A stretch of DNA of 64,000 bases, taken from Nemania diffusa. Its lineage: Eukaryota; Ascomycota; Sordariomycetes; Xylariales; Xylariaceae. Location: the NCBI GenBank assembly GCA_038501195.1, contig JBBPUQ010000002.1, forward strand, positions 310,001 through 374,000, read 5' to 3'. Positions within the stretch are counted from its first letter, which is position 1, and each line of letters starts with the position of its first letter. Shown one piece after another: positions 38,141 to 49,002 of the stretch. A model generated the notes under the pieces. It did no database searches, was not told the origin of the DNA, and saw only the letters and a program-made list of their open reading frames with translations. Both the position numbers and the translations under genes were made by a program.

Positions 38141-39110
38141 TCACGATAGTTGAGAGTTGATGACCCATATGTGCTCTAACACTGGTGAACCTTCATCTGC
38201 TACCAACTCGCAAAAGTTTCTTTGCATTAGAGCCCAAGAGAAAGCTACCTTTTGGGACAGGCCCCTTGTCACCAATATGCCTTGCAAAGCTTCGAGGTGG
38301 GGAGCCTTATATACGATTAGGCGATCCAGAATAACACCCCAAATTATACAGCTCCTTTCGGTCTCTATAAAGGAAACGTGGCGTAGCCTGGGGAAGATGT
38401 TCAGGAGCGGCGCCAGGTTCTCCCACCACTGCGGAATCAAACAATGGGGCGATATATAGGGGAGATAAATATGCCGGATGTTGTGCACTATGAGCGACGG
38501 GTCGTCATTGCAATAGAGGAAGTTGTAGGAGCCATAACTTTGCGCCGTCGTGTCGGAATGTAATCTCGATAGAGTGCTTGGGCACAGTATGAACGTCTTG
38601 AGCGAGAAGAAGGCCGGTCTGCCGACTCGTCGGAAACGGCGATTCGTGCCGTTAAGAAGTACCCAGTCAAGGAAGTGAATGTACTGAAGCTCGCTCCCCT
38701 CCCTCCATTTTCGGCGGTTGCCGTTAGGGGAAGGGTCCTTGGTCAAGATGTGGCGCGTTTTTAAACGATGCTTAGGACACCTGCTTAAGAGAAGGCAGGG
38801 CGTGGCGGTGTCTATGAGGTAGTGGAAAACTGCATCACTTGGCATTAATATTACTTGTCGCATCGCAAAGGAGGCAGAGGGTTTCATTGACAAGCGGGCG
38901 AGGGACTTTGGTTCTAAAAATAAAAAAAAGGCAGTTGGGAAAAGGAAATTGTGTCGAGTAGTACTCACTCATCTCGAGGATCTCGTCCGGCACGCTGTCG
39001 AAGGGCGAAGCTGGAGTTTGTTTCGGAGACACGGTTGGTGATGGCTTCGACTCGGACAAGGACAACTTCGAAAAAGCCGTTAACATGGTAGAAATATCAA
39101 AAGGATCCAT
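38141..39110 (-). CDS. hypothetical protein with F-box-like N-terminus, two exons
   Basis: Exons on the minus strand are 39,110-38,969 and 38,913-38,141, giving 304 residues. The 55-bp intron has donor GTGAGT and acceptor TTTTAG. The N-terminal part has a short low-complexity Ser/Pro stretch and then FDSVPDEILEM, the start of a typical F-box, joined to SLARLSMKPSAS. The F-box is shorter than usual, so helices 2 and 3 may be missing or changed. The rest contains a leucine-, aromatic- and histidine-rich body (HIYLPYISPHC, PRLRHVSFIE, PHLEALQGIL) reminiscent of the degenerate leucine-rich regions in fungal F-box proteins. If so it would act as a substrate adaptor for an SCF ubiquitin ligase, but the match is weak. 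Confidence 0.55.
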
Positions 39111-40243
39111 CGCTAAGAGGATCTTGTTGCTCCGAGCACAAATATGGGTGATAAGGACTGGGAGGAGTATGATTTGGTTGATGTTGTGGGTTGGGAGAGG
39201 TTGACAGCGAGGTTGACTAAATTTAGCAAATAACTTTTCGTTTCGCGTGTTGTGAACCCCGCGATTTTATTTGCGAATAAGCATGGCTTAAATGTATGTC
39301 TTATGTCCCTTACTTGTAGCCGCCCTGACGTTCCGTTCCTCAAGTGTAACAACCCTCAAACTACGATAGGATGGATTGGCAGTATCAAGTCTTGCTATCA
39401 AGAGTCTTCGCTATTTCATTTCGGAACACTCCCCTATTGCGAAAGAAGCTGGTATCATCATTCGTTATCTGTTTTGGCGCTACTACGATGTTTTCTATCG
39501 CCTCTAAGATAGCAGTTGTGATGACAGTTGATGTCGCAATCTAAGTAAACCCTTTAACACATGATTGATCTCGCACTTCAGGTGCTAATCTAGGTTACGC
39601 TCCTTTATTGTCACGCAGCAGATGGTATAGGATCACAAAAGTCATTTTTAAGCACGTGACTCAAGCGCATGCATACACTCAGAGAGCGCTATCTGAGATA
39701 GTAAATCTGATCTCTGATATCTCATCTCAAAACATGGACGTTCCCCCCCGCATTACACCTTCAAATTGTCCACTTAGACTTCTCACCCCAGTCCTCGGGA
39801 GTCCTTGGGTGGCTAATCTTCGTTGAATAGGATACACAGCTCGGGAAGGTGGCTGCAAGGGCCAAGATGAGATCAATAGGTCTCCGTATAGATCTACAAC
39901 TCTCCGCGTATATTGCTGCGATACTTAAATTTGCCCCAAAAAGCGAAGGACAACTATTTTCTTGCAAGCTTCAGTGTTGCTGTTGAGGATACACAGTATG
40001 TCATTATTGTTAAGATGATACGTATCCACAAAAGCGGAGTGTCTCACTTAGATCACGCAGCCAGGGGTTGGTGTTATCAATTAGGTAGGCAAATGCAGCC
40101 AGAAATTGAAGTGCCCGTATTGTTGAGAAAGTTGTACAGTATATGTAGGGTCGAGGTGGCATTGAAACGGATAGGAACAGTGCTCTACCATCCACATTCC
40201 AAGGACCCCCAACCGGGATCACGGGTCTTGCCGGTCAGATGAT
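39111..40243. other. intergenic region between the F-box-like gene and pcc1
   Basis: It carries the promoter of the F-box-like gene on its left and the 3-prime flank of pcc1 on its right. No other coding signal is supported. Confidence 0.5.
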
Positions 40244-40691
40244 TCACTGAGCATCGGGCTGATCTCCCGCAGCTAAGACATCTTCATCGAGTTCCCCCAT
40301 GACTTCGATGATGAGGCTTATGCTCTCCATAAATGAGTTGACAGCCACGCGCAACATCCTGTTGGTAGTGGCCTTGTACTCGGTTCGGAGTACACTGGTC
40401 TCTGGACTGTCCTCGGCGGCATCTTGCGAGAGAGCAAGAGAAAAAGTGCGCGACACTAGAGGAGACAGTTCCTTGTCAACTTGGAGAGCCTGCAGGGCAG
40501 TTGAGGCCAAGCGCGAGGTCGGGAATGGCACGTCAATGGTCCTGTTGAGGGGTAAGAAGGAATATTAGCACAGGGATAGCAATATTGAATGATGATAATG
40601 GTGCAACACCCTGTAGAGAGAATTAGGTGGAGAGGGAGAGAAAGTAAACATACAATGAACAAGGGAAGTTTGGATCTAACGATGCTGCCAT
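40244..40691 (-). CDS. pcc1: KEOPS/EKC complex subunit Pcc1, two exons
   Basis: Pcc1 is the dimerising small subunit of the KEOPS/EKC complex, which makes the t6A modification on ANN-decoding tRNAs and also affects telomeres and transcription. Exons on the minus strand are 40,691-40,654 and 40,541-40,244, giving 111 residues. The 111-bp intron has donor GTATGT, branch gctaat and acceptor CAACAG. Splicing yields FPCSLTIDVPFPTSRLASTA, the family start. Other family features are LQVDKELSPLVSR, then MLRVAVNSFMESISLIIEVM near the C-terminus. The length is normal for fungal Pcc1. The start has context ttcaccATGG. It is divergent from cdc14. Confidence 0.93.
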
Positions 40692-41609
40692 GGTGAATGG
40701 ATTGAGTGCTGTTGTGTAATTGAATGGTTGTAACCTATTCCATGTGTTGGTAGCTTCAAGCAACGCAGGAGGGCGGGGAAGAAGTATCTAGTGAGCTGAT
40801 AAGAGAAATACCTTACAGCACCTGGGGAAAGGTAGGCTGATAAGGCATAAAAACAGAGACTAATAATAGTACTCGGGGAAAATTACTTGGTAAGAGGGAT
40901 GTAAGTTGGTTGGTAGATAGGCACTCTGTAACCATGGTAGCTAAGCTCAATAGCAGGCCATAGCGTAGGCTGGCTAGGGTTGGGTCGGGATGGAACGGTG
41001 GGACAGCAGCCACTCCGCTGTGGATGGGTCGAGGAATGAGGCTTGGCTAGGTGCGTAGGTGGGTAGAGGTTGGCAATTGTGGCTTCGCGGCAGTGGTTGC
41101 TTAGGCAACAGACAAGCGCGGTAAACAGCACAGGGCAGGCACTAGTACAAATCAAGTAGCGGGTCGCCTGAGACGTCTACGCAACAAACCAGGATGCTGA
41201 CCCCGGTTCTCCAAATAATAACAACAATATACACAATACAAAAATCATCGTCATCTGCAAGCTTGCTATTCTGCAACTTACCATTCTTTCTACCTTCTTC
41301 ATCCCATTCACTTGACAGTCGGGTGCTCTGTTCTCTGAATTGGTCTTCAATCTATCTATACCAACATATAAACCTGCATCTTTAACATCAGAGCCCCCAA
41401 ATGCACTGACGCGCACGCACCCTGTTCAGGCACAACGACCGACCGCTTCTTCCCGGTTGCATTGTTATCCATCGCTACCTCCTCGAGAGGATACAGAGAG
41501 CTAGACTGACACACCGGCGGCCTGCAATCGCTCTGCGTCCTCCTACTCCTTCTCCTTCTATCCAAACCCACTCGGTACAACACCTTTCGGAAGGTTAACA
41601 GCAGTCGCT
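40692..41609. promoter_or_regulatory. shared bidirectional promoter region of pcc1 and cdc14
   Basis: The 918 bases between two divergent starts contain no gene. The right third is CT-rich, like a fungal leader. Confidence 0.5.
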
Positions 41610-43880
41610 ATGCCGTCCTCGAAGGCTTCAGGACTCGTCGTCGAGTATATACCCAGTACGTTTGTTGCCTGAAGCAGTCAATTCGACTTGTCTCCTCTTC
41701 ACTCTCCATATCACAAACACACGAATGCATATACACACACAGAGTAGCCGTCAGACCCCAATATCCGTCATCGGACTTGTTTGTTTACTTTGCGCCCTAT
41801 GCTCATGGTTTCATATCGCATCATTCTATCTTCTTGTATACTGTATAGATGGCTGGGCGCAAAGGAGCTGAGCACGCCAGCTCTTCCGTGTGCTCTACCA
41901 GCATCGTTTTCCCATCACTGTTATCGCCCTTCTCTAATTTGCCAGTTACCCTGCTAACCTACGCAGACCGGTTGTATCTCGCATCATATGCCCACGCCCC
42001 TACGTCCGAGACCCCTTTCCCCTACCCTGAGTCTAATTCTCGGGGATCGCCGACCAAACGCTCCCAGAGAGCCGTGGATGGCCCATTAGCCAGCTCATCC
42101 AAGGCAGGCCGACAGGCTCCCTACTATTTTAGCATCGATGACATTCTCCTCTACAACGCCTTCCACCATGACTTCGGCCCATTGCATATTGGTCACCTCT
42201 ACCGCTTCGCTCTGCAGTTCCACGACGTACTGGGCGCTAAATCGAATGAAACCAGACCCATTGTTTTCTGGAGTTATTCCGATCCTAAATGTTTGTATTC
42301 TCCGTCTTGGGGCGCTATATGTCAGAGAGAACTAACTGTGCATTGTAGCTCGTGCGAACGCCGCCTGCATGCTCGCATGTTACATGGTGCTGATCCAATC
42401 ATGGCCACCTCATTTGGCACTTGCACCCATCGCCCAGGTCGAACCCCCCCTGATGCCTTTCCGTGACGCTGGTTATAGCCAGGCAGACTACGGCCTGACG
42501 GTTCAGGATGTTGTGTATGGTGTGTGGAAAGCAAAGGAAGAGGGTTGCTGCGCATTGGACAATTTTGATCTCGACGAGTATGAGAGATTCGAACGAGTCG
42601 AGCATGGCGATTTCAACTGGGTCACTCCTCATTTTCTCGCTTTCGCGTCTCCCCAGTATGCTCCCGTGGATCGAATCCCAGAGTCGTCCGAGGAGTATGC
42701 GACGCTGCCTAAGAACCTTGAGGAGTTAGCGCTTCATCCGGGTCTTCCCCAGCCATTTAAAAATGTCCTCCACCACTTCTCGGAGCGGAATATCGGCCTT
42801 GTCGTTCGCCTGAACTCGCCGCTTTACTCCCCCTCGTTCTTCGAGGCTCTCGGAATTCGTCATCTCGACATGATCTTCGAGGATGGCACCTGTCCCCCTC
42901 TAAGCACCGTTCGCAAATTTATCAGGCTAGCTCATGAAACCATCACGATTAAGAAGAAGAGCATAGCAGTGCACTGCAAAGCTGGGCTTGGCCGGACGGG
43001 CTGCCTGATTGGAGCATATCTGATCTACCGCCACGGATTCACAGCCGACGAGATCATATCCTTTATGCGATTCATGCGGCCGGGTATGGTCGTGGGCCCC
43101 CAGCAACACTGGTTGCACATCAACCAAGGAGTCTTCCGAGAGTGGTGGATTGAAGAGAGGATAGAGCGGAAGCTGAGGAAAGAAATGGCTGCCAATGTCC
43201 AGCCCAGCACGCCCATTCGGGCTATGCAGAGAACATCTTTGGGCCGAAACCCCCACGCATCAACACCACCAAGTCGAACTCCCTCTAGTCGCACACCACT
43301 TGGTGAAGTGGACCAAGAGAGACGCAATGCCGGAACACAAGAAGACTACCTCCCCGCACCAACACCGGGCCAGCCGAGGAAGACGGGACGAGCCGATCGC
43401 CACCATCCTTACCAACGCAGTCAAATCCATCAAACGACACTCGAGGAAGAAGCTGCTAGTGAGGAGACAGACGCGATCGCGGTACAACGGAAATCGAACG
43501 ATGCCGAATCTGAGGAAGAATGGATGTTGCGTATGCGCACCCGCCGGAAGGTATCCCATTCCCCAGAACGCAGCGAGAAAAGTCGCTCGTACAGCCAGAC
43601 AACAACGACAACTATATATCAGGTGATTGATAATGATGCGTCCAATGATGCCGAGAACATCGGCAGTGGTCGGCCGAAGGCTATCGGTGACCATGTCACG
43701 GGCTCACCCACTCGCTCAGCCAGCGCCTCTGGTGTTCTGACCAAGGTCCGGAGCAGTAAGCGAACGACCGATTCCACCCGCGTGAAGGAGTCATCGGGCG
43801 TGCGCAAGACGAGTGGACGAGTTGGTAGCGTCAACGCCACTGGCGCGCACTCGGCTGTCCGCAAAGTCTCAGCGATGTAG
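41610..43880 (+). CDS. cdc14: Cdc14 dual-specificity protein phosphatase, three exons
   Basis: Cdc14 dephosphorylates CDK sites and drives mitotic exit, cytokinesis and septation. Exons are 41,610-41,655, 41,967-42,290 and 42,349-43,880, giving 633 residues. Intron 1 is long for this window (311 bp; donor GTACGT, branch gctaac, acceptor CGCAG) but must be one intron, because splicing restores VEYIPNRLYLASY. Intron 2 is 58 bp with the less usual donor GTTTGT and joins YSDPK to SRANAACM. The tandem Cdc14 N- and C-domains are complete; the catalytic loop HCKAGLGRTG is at 332-341 with Cys333 and Arg339, and MRFMRPGMVVGPQQHWL follows. The last 200 residues are a basic, Ser/Thr-rich, disordered tail, the usual place for localisation and phosphorylation sites. 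Confidence 0.96.
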
Positions 43881-44907
43881 CATATTGGTGGCTTGCCGCC
43901 GACTTTGACAAACTGATCCGTTCCATTCAGTCTTGGTGCTTTCTTGCGTATCAATTGTTCATACCCCCCCGCTGACTGCTCCTCACGATGACGATTATGA
44001 CGACTGGATCATGTTTCATATGCATGCGCTGGCGTTCTGGTTGAAACAAGCATATGGATTTGCGCTGCATCGCCCTTCTACTCTCTTGCATTTCGGAGGA
44101 TCTAGCACGGCAAATGCTTACGGAGTGACTGGGTCCTCTCTTCATGACGTTCTGATGAATCTTTGTTTTTTTCCTCATATGGCGTCTGTAATATCTCGGA
44201 TCGGGTATCGGGGGAGGCTTTATCGGGCTGCGTTTGCTGCGGCTTTGTGCATTACTTCGTTTTACGGGAACGGAACGGTTGAGACGGCGTGGTTGCAGGA
44301 GATTAGAAAAAGGCACTTGGACAGAGAAGTCCTTATCGTTGAAGTATACTCGCCGAGGATATCGTATATGATGAATAGCTCTTTTCGTGAATGTCTCGCT
44401 GCAACCAATAAAATATATCGTCAAACTACGTCATTGTTTACCGTCCTCGTGTTTGAGAGTCCGGTTTTGTTCTGTGACTTGGCTGGCTGTCCTTTCTAGA
44501 AGGGGCTTGTCGGCATGTCAGTACTCTACGTCATTATCATAATCTTGAATTGATGCTTATATTGTGTTCAAGTATGGAACGAAAATGTGCAATTTTTACT
44601 GTAGACGCTTCGAAGTCGAATGTGGAGCCGAGCTTTATTTACATACACCCAACAAAAGGATTATCCAAGCATGGTTTTAAAGCTTGGTCACACGAAGTTA
44701 CGGTATAGAAATGGCATTCAAAGAGTAGGGTTGGAATACTTGGTTTTTCAAGTACTAAAGTAGCTACTAAAGTAACTACTAAGCTAATGCTACATTAATT
44801 ACTACCTGAGTACTAAATCGCAACCCCGGTCAGTAGCCAACTGATATCTAGGTACATGTAGGTAATCAATCAATCTATCAATCAATCAGTCCATAAGGTC
44901 AGCCAGC
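43881..44907. other. 3-prime flank of cdc14 and convergent intergenic region
   Basis: Open frames on both strands between 43,933 and 44,499 lack an ATG in good context and any family similarity; they are probably the cdc14 3-prime untranslated region. Near 44,750-44,785 the word tactaaagta recurs, and 44,866-44,890 is a tcaa-type microsatellite. Confidence 0.5.
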
Positions 44908-47900
44908 CTACCAGCCAACTTTCTTCCTCACCCGCACTCTTTCTTTATGACTTTTGCTTTTCAAGTGTATCTCAAAATCTGATATCGAATTATTCAAGCC
45001 TAGGGTATACGGTACTTCAGGGCAGTCAGTACACTTGATTGCGGGAATAAAGGAACTTGTCCCTATGCCTCTAAGAGGATTGTAGAACATAATCGCCTGG
45101 AATAGATCATGTTTATAGGCCACCTCCTGCCGCAATCGGTCAACGTGGGCATTGAGCCATGTTGGAATAGGGGGCTGTAGATCATAATTAGTATAGACTT
45201 CCAACAGATTATTACAATTAGACAGAAAGGATGAATTAGTTTTACAGGGACGAAATAACACAAATGAAGTAATACGGGGCCACGGTTACAAAGTTACTCA
45301 ATATATATATATTAAAAAGAAAAAGGTGTTTGGACTGAAATTGAGATTGCCTTACAGGATCCGGTTTGTACTTGATGTAATTACTCCCATTCGACGACAC
45401 TGGTGTTGCTGTGTCTACAGCATGTGGTGGGTATGTGCTAGTAGCAATAGACGCATCGGGAATTTGACGATGAGCTTGTGAAGGTGTGTACGAACTTGAC
45501 GCTGGAGACTCGGGGAAGCTTGTTGGAGAGTTGGAGTTCAGTTCTTGCTGTTTCCTAACGCGTCGAATAGGCTTCCGGCCTAAACTAATGTCGTCATGTT
45601 CTTTCTTATGGGCTTCCAGAGCTCTAGCGGAAATAAACGGTGGATACTGACAGCCAGCGACCGTGCACGCCCACCGGCGCAGATGAGCAACCTCGTGTTC
45701 AAGCCACGCTTTCTTTGACTCGAAGCCCAACGTTGCGCGCGGGCAAGAACCGAATCGACAAGTATATGCCGATGTCCTGAACTGGCGCTTGAATTCGTCA
45801 AGTTCCTGGGGCGACACTCCTGGGTACTCTTCTTGATTAAGCAGAAAAAGAATTGTTTTCTGATAAGAATATCGGATGGCTTCGAGCCCTTTTTCAGTTG
45901 ACTCTTGATTGGTATTGATAGTAGCTACTCCTATTGTTAGCTGAAATAGAAATCATGAAGTTCTAGTTAAGGGAGACTTGCTTCGCTTTTCAGTTAGTTG
46001 GCTTGTGTGAGCCTCTAAATGCTTCAAAGATCTCGCAAACAAGGCAACTCTAGCTTGTTTCTGAATTTCTGGATAATCCCTAAGGAGCTCCAATCGTGGA
46101 TCTTTTGACAAAGTATTGGCTTTGACTTTCTCTTCTTGAGTACGTATAGTCAAGCTTTCGAGGCATTGGGATAGGCTATTAGCAAGACTAATTAATTGAG
46201 ATACTGAGCCACCCAAGGGTAGCAGTTCTACGTAACGGAATAAGTATTCGGTCCAGTATTCCGTGGCGTAGATATGAAGGGCATGTAGTCCCCTCACTAC
46301 TTGAACATTCCGCGATCTGTCATCGAATGGTTTGGTTAACGTTCGCAAACCAGAAAGCAAGCAGGTAATAGCAGCAATGCCCTGTTCTTCAACAGCGTCT
46401 TTTTCGGTAATTCGAAGAGTACTCGCCGGAGATTCGAGGAATCTAATAATCGTCAACTACCAATCACCTAGTTAAGCTGTGTTACACAGGTTGACTTACT
46501 CGTGTACAGAAGTATGTATGAATGACAGGGTACTATCACTCCTTTCTTCAACAAGTGCGTTGCACGCTTCCAGAATGAATCTCGGGGCAGTGTTCTTTAT
46601 ATTGTAATCACCCTCGCTAAAAGCCATTGCTGAAAGGAATTCGACTCGTGTAAGGGGCCTTCTAGCAAATGCGATCCACCCGAACATGGTTTTAACGTGT
46701 TTTACTGACTGCGTATTCAGGTGAGCAAGAATCTGTGAGAGTATTTGAATATAGCTGATTAAAACGTCAGCTCACTGGAAGATCCGAAGGGTTGCCAGAC
46801 TCACAAATCGGAGAGCGTCGCTGGAAGGTCATCCACCGCCGATATTATTTGGCCTCCACGAATGAAGATGTTGTTCGTGAGATAGTCAAGAATTAACCGA
46901 GCGTACAAAAACATCCCTATTAGAGAAGTCAGCCAAAATATATCATATATTACATATGAGAGACTAAAATACCATCGGACTTCCTTGTGATCGATTGCTC
47001 AATGTTCCCAATCTCTCTACCAGTCAAGTGCAATTGCTCTAGTTTCACATGTAGAGCCTGAAGCCTTTGTGCGGTATATATTTTGATAGCCTGAGACAAC
47101 GAAGACTTCTCATTAGTGAGTGACAGCGTTTCTTTTCTTCGAAGGTTTTGTGATATGATTCCCGAAGCTCGGCTCGAGAGGAATATCTTGCCGATAACCC
47201 CGCTCGATCTTATAACATTGGATGTTATTAAATTTGCTAGATGTATCACGTTCGTTTGCGTCTCAACACCACATTCGTTCAAGCCGTCAATAAATACACA
47301 AATATAGTTGTCCTGGTGGGTAGAGTTCGGGAAGCTCATTAAAATCTTGTGAAATAGCTTTTCTAGAGCCGCGCCTGATGGCGGTGGCTTTCCAAGAACA
47401 GATTCCCTATAGGCGTTGGCAATAAGCTCGCTATCTTTGCGAAGAAGCTGGAGAAAGAGAGATCCAAGGATCCGGTCATAGGTATTTGACCGATATGAAC
47501 GACTGCAGAAGAATCTAACCATGTTCCAGTCTGCTGTTTCCGCAAAATTGGCCAGCTCGGCCGATAGAATACTCTTTCCTGATCCTGGAACACCGTGTAA
47601 CCAAAGAGCTTGAGCGACGGGCTTCTTTTGAAAGAATAACTGCACGGTCTTGTTCTTCAATGCCCAAGTGCAGGTCCCTGGGTAATTCTGACCTTCAGAG
47701 TGCAAGGTATTATAGATTTCCTGCTGTTCGGAATCATTGACTTTTAGCCAAGAGGCTATGGAGTGGTACTGCTTTTCTCTCTCTTCTTTTTCGAACCGTT
47801 CAATGCGTTCGAGATCCCCTTGGCGCCATTCTCGAATTTCCTGGCGTATTTTTTGTGCTTCAGCAATGTTGCGGGCGTTTGCTTCCTTGTCGATCAGTCT

Positions 47901-48553
47901 CTCATGGCGCTGCATATTTTCCAGTTTATTGTCAAATCTTCGTTGAAACCGACCCCATGAAGTGATGAATAGTAACTGCCAACCTTCAAAGAGACAAAGT
48001 AAGCTATACATCCATTTTTCGAATCAAGATAGCTAAGGGTTCTTGGGGTCTTCTAACCATTTCGAGTTACGAATTTGTATGCATGCTGATGAAATTCGAG
48101 AATGTCAGCGTAAAAGACTGCCAACGTTTGTTGGAAGTCTTTGTCGCTGGCGAATGCCTTGTTCAAGAACTCAAATCGTTGTAAAGACTCGGCAATTCTA
48201 GAATAGGCGTTGATGATTTTCTCGAATGCTTCAACATAATCTGAAGCAATCTTGAGTATTAGAGTAATTGGCGCCCATACCCACGCAAGATAAGGTGTTC
48301 CATTACACAAGACATCGACAACTTTTGAGTAGTGTTCTAACCCCCTGAATAGTGGATCTAGGCGTCGCATGTTTCGAAGCGCTTTCCTGGCAGCAAGTTT
48401 CTCCTCTAGCTGAATTGCAAATTTCCTCACATCTTGAAGCGTTGTCTTTGCAAAGCTTTGGGAATCAGACGGGCGGATTGTCTTGTCAAGGTTTTCAAAT
48501 GCGACTCTGATCGTTTGCTTAGCACCTGCCGAAACTATTGGTCCTAAAGGCAT
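44908..48553 (-). CDS. NLR-like STAND protein: DUF7708-like, NACHT NTPase, C-terminal C2H2 fingers
   Basis: Exons on the minus strand are 48,553-48,058, 47,983-46,973, 46,916-46,805, 46,754-46,500, 46,442-45,982, 45,930-45,356 and 45,174-44,908, giving 1,058 residues. Introns are 74, 55, 49, 56, 51 and 180 bp; intron 5 appears to be a GC-AG intron. Residues 1-200 match the DUF7708-type helical N-terminus of fungal STAND proteins (LRNMRRLDPLFRGLEHYSKV, then GTPYLAWVWAPI). The NTPase has a P-loop GVPGSGKS at 296-303 and Walker B VFIDGLNE near 395-402, then the TMFGWIAFARRPLTRVEF winged-helix block and FIHTSVHEFL. The C-terminal part has C2H2-like fingers near 833-892 and a final CTDCPEVPY...FEIHLKSKSH block (about 1,017-1,050). 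No WD, ANK or TPR repeats are present. Fungal NLRs act in non-self recognition and programmed cell death; that role here is inferred from architecture. No toxin domain is seen. Confidence 0.88.
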
Positions 48554-49002
48554 GTTGGTAGTAATATTGTGTACAAAGATTGGGTTGCATACCTAGGTAA
48601 TGTTTGTAAATCAAAAATGCGGTGATGAAATGCTATGGTTTTTATCTCCCGCATACGGACTCAGCCCACAAATAAGCCTAGACGTAGACGTTGCGTCGAG
48701 ACAAACACAGCCTCCACCAACCACGCTGTGCTTTTGTGGCGCAGCGATTATGCGGCATAAAAACACTGCGAGATTGGACAGGTTCGGGTCACTATAGGGG
48801 CGTTAACGATTAAAAGCTGCATGGCTTGGGGCAGTGCGATTTTGTTTGGCGAGATGGCTTTGTTTAGTCAAGGAGAGGGCATGCTAGGAATATATTTATA
48901 CGTAGTGCCTGTCAATGTCAGGGAGACCTATCTGGCAAAGGTTACCGTGTGATCAAATTTTAGTGCTTACACTACTTGAAACGTATTACCTTAGAAACCA
49001 CC
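48554..49002. promoter_or_regulatory. 449-bp shared promoter between the NLR-like and SNF2 genes
   Basis: The two ATGs point away from each other across 449 bases that contain no other gene. No regulator site is identified. The arrangement allows co-expression. Confidence 0.55.

Noticed and set aside
43933..44499. A long open frame downstream of cdc14 (188 codons) and its antisense partner
   Set aside because: The plus frame has no ATG start in good context, neither matches a family, and the position fits the cdc14 3-prime untranslated region.
44727..44826. A possible miniature element with ends gggttg/caaccc
   Set aside because: The terminal match is only about six bases and no target duplication is seen.
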